Positions 44,445-54,340 of a stretch of 64,000 nt of DNA are shown in pieces; position 1 is the stretch's first letter, and the number at the start of each line of letters is the position of its first letter. The DNA lies in contig NC_019878.2 of the NCBI RefSeq assembly GCF_002234675.1, forward strand, positions 4,094,688 to 4,158,687. The letters run 5' to 3'. Under the pieces are notes generated by a model that worked only from the letters and a program-made list of their open reading frames with translations, did not search any database and was not told the origin of the DNA. This stretch comes from Oryzias latipes. Its lineage: Eukaryota; Chordata; Actinopteri; Beloniformes; Adrianichthyidae. The position numbers were made by a program, and so were the translations under genes.

Positions 44445-44518
44445 ATGTTAGTGAAATTTTTTGACCTCTGACAGTCAGCGACATTCTTAGTGTATTCACA
44501 AGAATGCCGAGTGGGAGG

Positions 44519-45317
44519 TGTTAGGTCAAAACTCACTTAATGCTGGGAAAAAGAAAAAGTGTGTATATGTAAATTAAAGTGGTGGAAAAAGGATAAATCA
44601 GGGTGGAAATTTAATATTTCAAAAGTGACTTATAAAATTTAAGAATAATATTTGAAAAGAAAAATAAGATTCCAAAAATAGGTCAACCGCAACAGGTGAG
44701 ATTAATTAAATCCGCGTCAGCGTGCCTGTGAGCGCATAGTGATTTACGTGTCGCGCAAAAAAGGTGATCACTGATCTGACAGGCGAGCTGAAGGAAGCAG
44801 ACGTTCGGGCCAACCGTCAGATGAAAGGAAAATCCACCCCAAGGCATCTAAAAAAGTGGAGAGGCAGCCGGTAAGATGCGGAAGTGATCGGGGGTTGATC
44901 AGCTGTTTCAGGGGTGCCTTTAGAGATCAGCTGTCTATCGCGTTATCGGTGCGCTTTAGACGTGGATTGTTTTGAAATGTATTTTCTGTCTGCTTGATTA
45001 ATTGATCACGGTTCATTGTTGTGTGAAACTTGATAATTTGAAATATTATATTTTGTTATTTGAAATGTAAAGTATAGTTATTTGTAATTTAATTGTAAAA
45101 CAGAATATATTTTCATAAGTATTATTTCTGTACAGGTTTTTCACCTTGTTTGGTTTCTTCAACCACTCATTTACACTGGAAAAGGTCTCTGTCCAAAATC
45201 AAATACAAATAAAGAAAAGAGACACATTCATGGAGTTCTTGAGTCATGAGTGGAGTCCTGCTGGCATTTCCTCCATTTGATGCTTTCCCCTTCAAGTGGG
45301 GCAAAAATAACTTGACA
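44519..45317 (+). repeat. 3' LTR of BEL/Pao element
   Basis: 799 bp, identical to the 5' LTR except for one substitution and one missing T. Confidence 0.93.
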
Positions 45318-45322
45318 AGTAT
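45318..45322. repeat. 5-bp target-site duplication of BEL/Pao element (right)
   Basis: AGTAT, matching 37375-37379. Confidence 0.9.
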
Positions 45323-45595
45323 GGTATCATAACTCTAGTGCATCAGTTTGACTTTGCTTAGATTACGTGTCTGTGGTGTTATTCCATCGCTTTACAATAA
45401 TTCTATTACTGAACTACAGGGTCGCCTTGAAATGACGTCACGCCTGTGGGGAGCAGTGGGAAGCGTGGCTAGACTCAGAGGCGCATGTTGGAGACTTGTT
45501 AGGCGATGTTCGAATAAAGCACCCTAACAAGTAAACAGTTGGTCCCTCATTTGTTTTCCTCAGTGTAATAACACGACAATGTCTTTTTTTTCTGT
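45323..45595. repeat. Unclassified LTR-like fragment
   Basis: GATGTTCGAATAAAGCACCC followed by AACAGTTGGTCCCTCATTTG and an end at TAATAACACGACA resembles the polyadenylation (R-U5) part of an LTR. There is no partner copy in the window. Confidence 0.3.
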
Positions 45596-45638
45596 GGTCT
45601 GAAACAACCAACAAACAACGACTGGCTTTTCTGTACTG

Positions 45639-45715
45639 CAGTGTTTGTCAACCTTTTTTGAGCCAAGGTACACTTTATCCTTGACAAAAGTCCTGCAGCA
45701 CACCAGCATAAAAAA
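45639..45715. repeat. hAT-type terminal fragment
   Basis: CAGTGTTTGTCAACCTTTTT, then GAGCCAAGGTACACTTTATC, a typical hAT terminal repeat. It is truncated against a LINE fragment. Confidence 0.55.
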
Positions 45716-45718
45716 AAT

Positions 45719-46024
45719 TTAAAAAAGAGAAACTCTATAGTCTGTATTGATGTACAGTCCCTCCACAATCTCACATGCATTTCTGTGATAATTGTGGCAG
45801 AAAAAGCTGGAAGTTGCAGCTGTTTTTCTGTCCTCAACTTTTGGGGTGAGACGGATGCAGTAGATGTCCTGGAGGGAGGGGAGGGGGGCATCGATGATCC
45901 TCTCAGCTGTCCTCACGATGCGTTGGAGGGACTTCCGGCAGGACGCGATGCAGGCGCCATACCACACCGTGATGCATCTGGTCAGGATACTCACCACGGC
46001 GCCTCTGTATAAAGTGTGCATGAT
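45719..46024 (-). pseudogene. LINE reverse-transcriptase C-terminal fragment (L2/Rex1-like)
   Basis: The minus frame reads YRGAVVSILTRCITVWYGAC, CRKSLQRIVRTAERIIDAPL and PSLQDIYCIRLTPKVEDR. This matches the region just C-terminal of the RT domain in teleost L2/Rex1-type LINEs. Only about 100 codons remain and the N-terminal part is absent. Confidence 0.75.
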
Positions 46025-46980
46025 GGGGGGAGGGGCTTTGTCTTACTTCAAAAATAAAATTGTTGTGTTAGTAAAGTTCGGTTATATTTATAGATTTTTA
46101 AACTGAGTTGGTCTCACAGACATAAAGATTTACAGTAGAGATCCTAAGAAACTTACCTAAATGGCCCTTTAACCGTTACAGGATGGGCTGCGTTCTGAAC
46201 AAGCTGGAGACTTCTTAAGGAACTCTTAGGACACGCTGCTATTATTCACCGTGTCTCTGAGCAGAGGAGCGGCTTCGGAACGGTGTGTGTGAATTAGTGC
46301 ACACAGCCAGACTGCTTCTACACTTGATTGGTGAACTCCAAAAGAACTACCCTCTCCCAATATTTGCTCCTCAGATTCATCCAATGGCTCCTTGTCTTTG
46401 GTGGAGGAGGGGGGATAATGTTATAGCACTTGGAATGAAGACATGTTCATCCTGCTGTCTCTTGCTCTTCAACATGCTCCCAAATTTACAGTTCAGCTTT
46501 CATGGGGAGTAATAAACCCTGTCCAAGGAGCGGTCCTCTCTCCATGCGGGGAGAGGGATCCCTGAATTCTCCGGCTAGGCCATGAGCCGAGGATCATATC
46601 ACATCTGAGCCTGGGGGTGTCCGTGTCCCTGTGGTGCTGGTTCTGGTCCATAGACGTATATCACTGGACAAAGTGAGTGTGACTTCACCTGTAGAAAATG
46701 CCTGACCTCAGGCTTGTTGAGCCAGCAGGTAATTCCTATTTGAAATACCGGGGGGGGGTGTCAATATGTCCAGTGATATACTGTGTACTGTCTATGTTCT
46801 TTCTTTTTACCACGCTTGTCAGGACCTCCACTGCATCCCCTTTTGGGGCAGGGGGGAGTGGTCCGTGCCTTTCTCTCTACTGGACTTTCGGGGTTTGGGT
46901 GAGTGGCTGCCCGCACCGTTACCGTGTTGTGGATCTCTCTTAGGGGCCCCGAGTTTGTACCTGAGGGTTTGATCTATAAA
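46025..46980. other. Intergenic, no gene seen
   Basis: Mixed repeats without clear boundaries, including a G-rich stretch at about 46751-46758 and 46840-46960. No supported exon. Confidence 0.4.
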
Positions 46981-47127
46981 GGTGGACAAGAAAGGTGGAA
47001 AGATTTCATGTAATTCATGGACACCAGTGAAGATCACAAATCATTGAAGAAAAAAGGTTCAGAGCACTGTCTAGTGGGTCTAGATGACCCAACTCCCAAT
47101 GTTAAAGTGCCTAGGATAGCACAAGGG
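46981..47127 (-). mobile_element. piggyBac-like MITE, copy 4 (truncated)
   Basis: Right end GGATAGCACAAGGG then TTAT. The body matches copy 2, but the first 60 bp including the left terminal repeat are missing. Confidence 0.8.
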
Positions 47128-47175
47128 TTATCATGTTCTTGATAATCTGCATTTTTTTTCATATATTGCCCAGAG

Positions 47176-47450
47176 TGCAAGTTTTTCAAGTCATAAATCG
47201 ACCAATCAGATGCTTCGATAAAAGTAGGTGGTCTTACATCAAACGTTTGACAGATTCTCCTGAGCCTGCTTTCTGTTATGGGGGTGTGGACTTCAGACAA
47301 GCTAACTCTTAATTGGACAGTGGTTGCTATAGAAATGACTCATACTGACTCTGACCAATCACTGCTGACTGACATCATCTGGTTTCAATGTGACAGCTTC
47401 CATATTACAAAAAAATGGCGACTGAATTGACTTCATTTTGTTGGAACCGT
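47176..47450 (+). repeat. Interspersed repeat family X, copy 3
   Basis: CGACCAATCAGATGCTTCGA, AAAGTAGGTGGTCTTACATC and TTGCTATAGAAATGACTC; longest copy, ending near AATTGACTTCATTTTGTTGG. It starts about 50 bp after MITE copy 4. Confidence 0.7.
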
Positions 47451-48230
47451 AAGCAAATCATTTTCTGTAGATGATGTTACACTCACTTTATCCAGTTCTC
47501 CTACCCAGTCAATTGGATCACATGAAATCAATCAATCATTGATAGGCACTTGATTTTGTTACTTAAAAAAAGAATCTGTCTGATCTCAACCAGATTACGA
47601 AAACTATGTGAAACTATAAAATTAAACAATTCAGTAGGGGGGGGATTATATGAACTGGCTTCTTCCCACTCATTCTCAGGAAATAAATCAAGCTTCACAT
47701 GTCTTTAGTCAATGATCACTATATTAAAGTGTCTTTTTTTTGTTTTTTAAACTTTTTTTAAAATATTTTTTTCAAAGGTGAATTTTTTTCATATTGTATC
47801 AACAAAAAGTAATGCTTGAAATAAAAATAAATCAAATCAAACTAAACCTGGTGTCCCTCCACTTTCTGTACCTGTGAGGTGTTTAGCACACTTTCTTTTA
47901 CTTATTCAAAGGAAACTATCCCAAGTATGGCCTGAAAGCTGTGGGACACTCTACCACAGCATTTTAAAGATCTTTACTGTTCACTTTCTTACATGCACAC
48001 CTCTTTTTAATGCACCACATTTTTCAAAAAGGTTTTTATTGACCCGACTCCTGAGCAACAGCATATTTTTTGGAGACCAAAATAGATGGTCCCCCCCTGC
48101 AGGGCTCCTTTCGTAAAAAGCAGGCTCTTACCTGTGGTGAACTAGGTACTTTCAAAGTAAAAGCCTTTTCTGGCTGGACACAAAGCTGCCAAAGAAAACA
48201 ACCAGATGCAGCAGAGTCGACTGAATCAAG
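47451..48230. other. Intergenic downstream of cyb5a, no gene seen
   Basis: AT-rich with poly-T/poly-A runs (47727-47790). No supported exon. Confidence 0.5.
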
Positions 48231-48231
48231 T

Positions 48232-48237
48232 TTTATT
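48232..48237 (-). other. Poly(A) signal of cyb5a
   Basis: TTTATT on the plus strand, about 655 nt past the cyb5a stop. It is the first clear signal downstream. Confidence 0.5.
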
Positions 48238-48891
48238 GTTCCTTAAAAAAGCAGCTGCGCTTAGAGGAGACCCGCTCAGCTAATGGTTCTGTGCTGGACG
48301 GACTGGACCGCCTCAGCTGGTCCCTGGAATGCACTTCAGAGTCCATGCTGCAGGTCCAGGAGGAGCTGAAAACCTGCTTCATATAAAACCGTTGATTTGA
48401 ATCCTGCTGAGCACCGACAAATCAGGATTACATTTCAGTAGAAGAATCTCGGATGTGGCCGTTTTCTTTTATTACATTTTTCCTTTCCTTCCTAAGAGTT
48501 AGCGCCCCCTGTAGGCCGGTTCATAAACGGATTCTGATCAGATCCTTGAGCGGCAGATCCTCCGAACGAGGCAGCTGGATTCGTGAAAATAGCGACTCTT
48601 AGATTTGGTCAGATTAAGGCGCTCACAGTTTGTGGAGGGGCTGAGCACGCCAGCTGGAGGCGATACCCTTTCACATAAAAGCACAGAATTAAAAATCTAG
48701 AGCTGCTCTGATCACAGGCACTCAGCGTGATTACTGGGTTAAACAGATGAGGTGGGCGGGGCTTAGAGGGGTGTAGCTGGAAACAGCTCGGAAACAGACA
48801 GCGAGAGTGTTGGTCTGATGCTGGCCATCTGCTCCCACACAGGGAGGAGCCGCCGTCCACCCGTAACGCCACAGCCATCTCTCTGATGTCA

Positions 48892-51800
48892 CTAGCTCTC
48901 TGAGACGTACAGGCGGTACACGAGAGTGACGATGGCAGCCACCAGCGTTGGGATCACCAGGTTTGACCACCAGCTGCAAAAGAAACAATTATCCCAGTTA
49001 AAAAACTCTTATCTAGTGAACCGAAGCGTGCGTGCTTGTGCGTATACCTGCTCTCCTCCTTGCTCGTGGTCACCAGTGTTTCCTGAAAAACAGGAAGTGG
49101 TAAAACTTTATCGACACAAATGAGCTGATCCATCACCAGACGCTGCAGCGATTTCACTCTCAAGTTTCATGACTGACAGAGAATGTTTAGAGTAGAGACA
49201 CAAATCTCCACCAGAGGGCGCCTGATTCCAGAGGTTAGGATCCAACTCTGGACTTAACTGTAAGAATTATGGCAAAGTGAAGAAGAACTACATCAGTGAA
49301 AATGTTTTCTTTAAAAAGGCTTTGGTTGTCTCCAAACATGGAGACTCGGCACTCGTGAGATTTCAGTCCCTGTTTTTTTTTCAAGAAAGGTTTTTTCGTA
49401 TTTCTACAGATTATAACTGTAACTGAGGGATTCATCACTGTTACAATTGAAATCGTGTAAAGGTTTTACTGCGATCAGTTTCCAGCTAAGCTAACCATTA
49501 GCTAAACTGATTTATATTTTTTTAGCGTGATCTTGATCATCTTTATTTTTCTCATTTGTTTTCTGAATTTAAAGATCCACCAATTAGATGCCTCAGTAAT
49601 AGTGGGTGGCCAGATTCTCCCCGTTGCCATAGAAACGATGACTTGGACCGACTCAGATCACTGCTTACTGACATCGTCTGGCTCCAACGTGGCTGCTTCC
49701 GCATCGCAAAAAATGAATTGACTTCATTTGGTTGGAGCTGAAAGTGAACAGTTTTCTATGGATGATGCTAAACTCAGTCCACTTCTTATTTACAGTCAAT
49801 TGTTCCACAGATGATTTTTTGACCTTTTTTTATCAGTGTTTTCTGTGCGTTAAAAACCTTAAAGAATTAAATCTCATCTTTAAGGATACAAATATCAAAT
49901 CTGATGAATGTCAAGGAGTTAATAAAGGGGTTAGACTTTCTATTTCTTACAAGGAGAGCTTATATAATGGCAGATAAAAATCATAAACAAAAGGGGGAAA
50001 ATGTAAATGCGTGGGGCACATAAGATACATACAGAATTACTGTACTAAGCACAGCTTCTCCCACAATGCACTTGCACCGTTTGCTCTGGGACAGCCGTCA
50101 CTCACCACAGGTTTGGCGATCTTGTGCCGATCATCCTACAGATGGAAATGGATCATTAGACTCACGCAGATCTAACATCTGTTCCTGTCACACACGTGCA
50201 CGTTTCTGCGCTCGCACTGACCGGATGCAGCTCGCCGATCACCATGCCGCTGGCCATTTCTCTGGCGTCGGTGGAATGTCCGACGTCCTCAAAGCTCTCA
50301 GTGGCATCGCCCCCCGCCTGCTCCCTCAGGACCTCCTCCCCTCCAGGATGCTGCCATCAAGCACAAACACATGTCAGCACACGTCAACACAAACCCAAAC
50401 CTGACTATCCTTTTCCAAAACCCCTTAATCCCTTTTGGGGAAGGTTGCTGGAGCCTATCCCAGATACTGTTGGGCAGTGAACAGTCTGTGTAAACCCAAA
50501 CATAAATGTAAGGTAAACACATTTCAACACTAAACATTTGTATTTTATCAACACATGTTCTAAATTATTTTTAGGAGAAAAACATTACAACTAAGTTTCC
50601 AAATAAAGTTGTAGTAATTAGAAAAGGTTTTCCATAAAGACCTGCAGCAGGTAGAAGCTGCATATTTCTGCAGAGCTGCTGCTATGTTCTCAACAACAAT
50701 CTGGTTTATTCATCTGAGCAACTGAGAAAAAAAAAAGCTCATCAAGGTCTTCTTCTGCACCAACATAGGTGAGGTCACATGGTTAAATATTTACTCAGGT
50801 TATGATTCATAATCTCTCACAATCAGAAATGTGTGCAGAAGGTCAGTCAAAACCAGATTGTTGAAATAAAGGGTTACATCTGAAACGAGTTCACCTCCTG
50901 CACACCTGGACCGCTTCCTTTCCCCCTGAACACTGAACTTCCTGCTTAAGCCCCGCCCCCAGCCTCACCTCTGTACAGGTTTTAAAGTCCAAACGGAGTG
51001 TTTGATCACCCACGAATGCTTTCATAATCCATCAGAAATGGACTGTAATCTGCGCTGTAATCTGACTGAACTTCCCGTCTTCATTTAGTGGACATTAAGA
51101 GGAAGTTTCTCAGAGGATGTGGATGAAAACCCTCCTTAGTTTGAGGTGAAGTCAGCTGTTTTCTCCTGAACTCTTCTAAACTTCTTCTAACGGCAAGACA
51201 AGAGCAAAAACGTTTTTGTGTGAAAAAAAAACCCAAAAAGGAGGTTTTTGACCAGATGTGTTGCATCACCGGATGTTGTAGGGGGATCTTAAAGTATTTG
51301 GTTTAATTTTTAAGTTTTTGTAAAAATAAAAAAATAAAAAGGTTCAGTGTAAGAAAGAGTCAACAAGCAGCAACTGAAACTCAAACACGTTCATTGAAAT
51401 GGATGATGGGAGTTTTTTAATTGTGACTAAAGTTTAAAAAAACACTTTAATTGTAAATTTGACCCAAATCAAGTATGTTGAGTTAAAATGTGCGTTTTTT
51501 TCTTGACATGTCACTTTGCTGGTGCCAGCTCATCTGCTCTTTGGTTTGACTTTCATCTCATTGGTTAAAGTATCTGATGTAGTTTGTTGGATCAGTTCAG
51601 AAGATTGTTTCAACAGCAAAGGCGCGTCTCTTTTCTAGATGGTCGATGATCTTTGCACAGAAACTGATGGAAACTCATGCTGGCCACACGTAATCTGTGA
51701 CGTCAAAATGCACATCGCCACAGTTCCCACATGTATTTCAACCCTAACCGTTACCCCGCCCGAATTACATGTGAATGGTCACTTCCTGTCTTGATACAGA

Positions 51801-54203
51801 GGCTCAGAGTGGATCAGAAAGACTTTTCTGCTGTTTCCAATCCAAACCAATAAAGATTCTAGCAATGAAGCAAAAGCTCCTCAACTGCCATCAGATTAAC
51901 AGTTTCCTTGACTGCAGAACGGATGATGAGCTCCTCCTGACAGAGTGACGCACCAGGTTGAAGCAGCTGAAGGCTCCGATCATGAAAACGGAAAAGCAGG
52001 AAAACGTTCGGCAGCAGGAAAACGTTCGGCAGCAGAAAAACGTTCACTAGCAGGAAAACGTTCGGCAGCAGGAAAACGTTCGGTAGCAGGAAAACGTTCG
52101 GCAGCAGGAAAACATCGGCTTGGGTTGTAGGTTTTAGCTCCCACTGTCTTTAAATGCTGAAAGATGATCTCCCTTCATCCGCCTTCACACTAACAACAAA
52201 GACCACAACCTGTCTGGAGAAAACTAAACAGCCAAAAGAGGGCGCTATTGTCTGAAATGAGCTCTGTGGTAATTCTGGTTGTGCTTCCTGAGGTTGAAGG
52301 GATGTTGAGAGATCCACGGGGCTCTGTAAAAAATGTTTAAGTGTTTTAGTGAATACGCTAACATGTAGCGGTGTCAGACTGTTTTTTACGTGTTGCTAAC
52401 AATTTTTGGTTAGCATAGTGACAGTAATGTTTAACACTGTGCTTTTAAATGTGTCGTAAACAAGGTTGGGAGTTCCAGGACTGGTGAATAATCCAACATG
52501 GCTAACGTTTTGTGTGTTACAAAGAACAGTGGAAGACGATACATCACTCCCGGTCTTTGGTCTGTCCGCGTTCACACTGGACTGGACCGCACCAGAGTTC
52601 ACCTGCATGTAAACAGAGACCCTTGTTCTGAAGAGGAGCAGAGTTCTCTTGTTTGGTCCAAAATGTAGTTGAAGGTTCTCAGCTTATAAATCAAAGCCTC
52701 GTTTCTACTGAGCGGTCCGGTCCGGTCCGGTCCCGTTTAGAATGGTCTGGGCAATTCAGGTGAGCGTTTCCACTCAAAGTTGGACTATTACGGCGTGTGC
52801 GGGATGAAGCTAACAACAATAGAGGTTACCCAGCAGATTCATTTTGGCTTTTGTTTCTTCATAGATACAACGCATTTAAGGCTGTTTGAGAGAAGACTGC
52901 GATGGCGAAGAGGAATTCAGCCGCTCTCTTTTGTTCAGCCAATCAACAGGTTTCAACAGTAGCCCCACCCTAAACTGGTCCACTCCATTGTTCTATTGAC
53001 CTGCAACAAACCAAAATGGCACGGTTCGGTCTGACTTAATGGGTCTATTTTATAACGGAAACACTTCAAATACCAGACTGGACCGGACTGGGCTGCTCAG
53101 TGGAAACAAGGCTCAAGAGGTCCACCCAAGGACACGGCTCAAGTGTGGATCAATTCTAGGAATTTTCCGCAGCTAGATTTGTGTTGTGTTTTTTTTGTAG
53201 TCCAACATTGTGTAGACATATTTGGAATAGCATCATCTCCATTTCTCACTGGGCTACTGGAGGGGTTGAATCTCTCTGACCCCCCCTGTCCTAGCACCCA
53301 TAATGTTTGCAGATGGAGTCACGGAGAAGGGTGGAGGAGAAGAAGTCGGCTCCACCCTGAACCTGCTGGTGAGCGCACCTTGATAGAGTCAAATACCTGA
53401 TTACTTAGAGGTGCTTGAGTTTCTGCCAATCGACTTGTGGAGCTGCTGGACGTTAAGAATAAACTTTATCAAACTAATAAGCTGTCAGAACCTTTTCTTT
53501 TTTTTAATGAAACCTCATTTATCCATATAATGAATTTGAATCAAACTGGTGTTTACAAAGATGTGTGCAGTCTAAGGACTGTCAACAAGAAACAGTTATC
53601 TTCCTAAATGCTGTAGACGATCATTTGTCTAAACAAAGATCTGCAGGCTGAATCCTCACTGACTTCCCTATAGCGGCAGTTTAGCTCAGGCACTAGAGCA
53701 GGTCACCCAACAACCAAAGGGTTGGCGGTTTGATCCCCGCTCTCTCTCCCGAGCGCGGCTAGTCTGCAGCTGACTGCTCGCCCACGGGATGGGTCAAATG
53801 CGGAGAGAAATTTCCTCATTGTGGGATAAATAGAGTAAAAATTATGTTTTATTTATTTTATAAGAGTAACCATGAACCTGAAGGGGGGCCAAGCCCCCAC
53901 ATCCTCTTAGGGAGCAGAGACGCACCTGCTCAGATAAAAAGTAGATAATTCCACAATAAAAGCATCTGAATGTCCATAAAGACTATTGTTAGGAAAGCGC
54001 CCATCAGTCAGGAGACCTCCGCCCCCCACCTGACGAGCCGTGAGCGCGCGCGCACAGCTCCTCACCTCATCCAGAAACTTGGTCACATCGTAGACTTTAT
54101 GGTGAATGATTATCCACGTAGACTTGAAGGAGTTTTGCGCTTCGATCTCTGACAGCCGGTAGTATTTCACTCCTTCCGGGCTCCTCTCCTCCGTTTCCGC
54201 CAT
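48892..54203 (-). CDS. cyb5a: cyb5a, microsomal cytochrome b5, complete
   Basis: Five GT-AG coding exons on the minus strand: 54066-54203, 50222-50350, 50106-50135, 49048-49082 and 48892-48973, giving 137 aa (human CYB5A 134). The haem-binding domain shows [49 protein letters not shown] and GHSTDAREM; the axial haem ligands are His47 and His71. Exons 3 and 4 are the short linker. The last exon gives the C-terminal membrane anchor [20 protein letters not shown] (about 112-131) with a short lumenal tail. It is a tail-anchored ER haemoprotein that passes electrons to desaturases, P450s and other oxidases. An in-frame ATG 33 nt upstream would add [11 protein letters not shown], but the 54203 start matches the family. 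Intron 1 (3.7 kb) carries a minisatellite, a TIR element and a SINE. It is divergent from the C18orf63 orthologue. Confidence 0.97.
49556..49745 (+). repeat. Interspersed repeat family X, copy 4, in cyb5a intron
   Basis: CCACCAATTAGATGCCTCAG, TAGTGGGTGGCCAGATTCTC, TTGCCATAGAAACGATGACT and TGAATTGACTTCATTTGGTT align with copy 3 in the same order. Confidence 0.7.
50425..50482. repeat. Short fragment of common teleost repeat
   Basis: CCCTTTTGGGGAAGGTTGCT then GGAGCCTATCCCAGATACTG, related to 31320-31425. Confidence 0.5.
50483..51990. other. cyb5a intron 1, 3' part, no gene
   Basis: No supported exon or repeat termini were seen. Confidence 0.5.
51995..52120. repeat. 18-bp minisatellite in cyb5a intron 1
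   Basis: Seven units of AGGAAAACGTTCGGCAGC with a few variants (one has TTCACTAG, one TCGGTAG). Each unit keeps the AACGTT palindrome except the last. Confidence 0.92.
52695..53112. mobile_element. Non-autonomous TIR DNA transposon, about 418 bp
   Basis: Left end GCCTCGTTTCTACTGAGCGG, right end complement GCCTTGTTTCCACTGAGC, both running on into GTCCGGTCC. The flanks share TCAA. The interior carries no transposase. It sits in cyb5a intron 1 and resembles short PIF/Harbinger-type or related fish elements, which I cannot decide. Confidence 0.7.
53674..53846 (+). repeat. tRNA-derived SINE in cyb5a intron 1
   Basis: The head reads GGCAGTTTAGCTCAGGCACT (A-box-like) and GGTTTGATCCCCGC (B-box-like). 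The tail TTTCCTCATTGTGGGATAAA is the common teleost SINE/LINE 3' end. It is not a functional tRNA gene because the cloverleaf and anticodon stem do not close. Confidence 0.75.
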
Positions 54204-54340
54204 TGAGGCGCCGGACGGTCGGTCGGGCTTTGGCACGCGAAGAGCAGCGGGGCGCAGACTGCGGCGGCGCGCGGACTGACGGCCGGAGCTTATGTAATGC
54301 TGGAAAGAGTGGCCGCGCCGTGACTCCGCATAAACACGCC
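54180..54340. promoter_or_regulatory. CpG-rich cyb5a promoter/5' UTR
   Basis: CGCCGGACGGTCGGTCGGGC and GGCGGCGCGCGGACTGACGG lie just upstream (minus sense) of the cyb5a start in otherwise CG-poor surroundings. Confidence 0.5.

Larger units (their letters stand above)
37380..45317 (+). mobile_element. Full-length BEL/Pao LTR retrotransposon, 7938 bp
   Basis: Two LTRs of 800 and 799 bp (TGTTAGG...TTGACA) flank a gag-protease-RT-RNase H frame and an integrase frame, in the BEL/Pao order. A perfect AGTAT duplication brackets it. The LTRs differ at only two sites: a G/A change near the start (37430 against 44569) and one T missing from a T run near 45052. A purine-rich tract GAGTGGGAGG abuts the 3' LTR. 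The sequence after the 5' LTR did not give a tRNA primer match that I could name. The insertion is recent on this evidence. Confidence 0.95.

Noticed and set aside
37380-45317. Interpretation as an endogenous retrovirus
   Set aside because: Domain order, integrase C-terminal domain and gag type are BEL/Pao, and there is no envelope frame between integrase and the 3' LTR.
53674-53760. tRNA gene
   Set aside because: A- and B-box-like sequences are present, but stems do not pair into a cloverleaf and the 3' end continues into a SINE tail.
54201-54236. Upstream in-frame ATG for cyb5a adding 11 residues
   Set aside because: The MAETEE-type start at 54203 matches the length and N-terminus of the family; the upstream codons lie in the CpG-rich leader.
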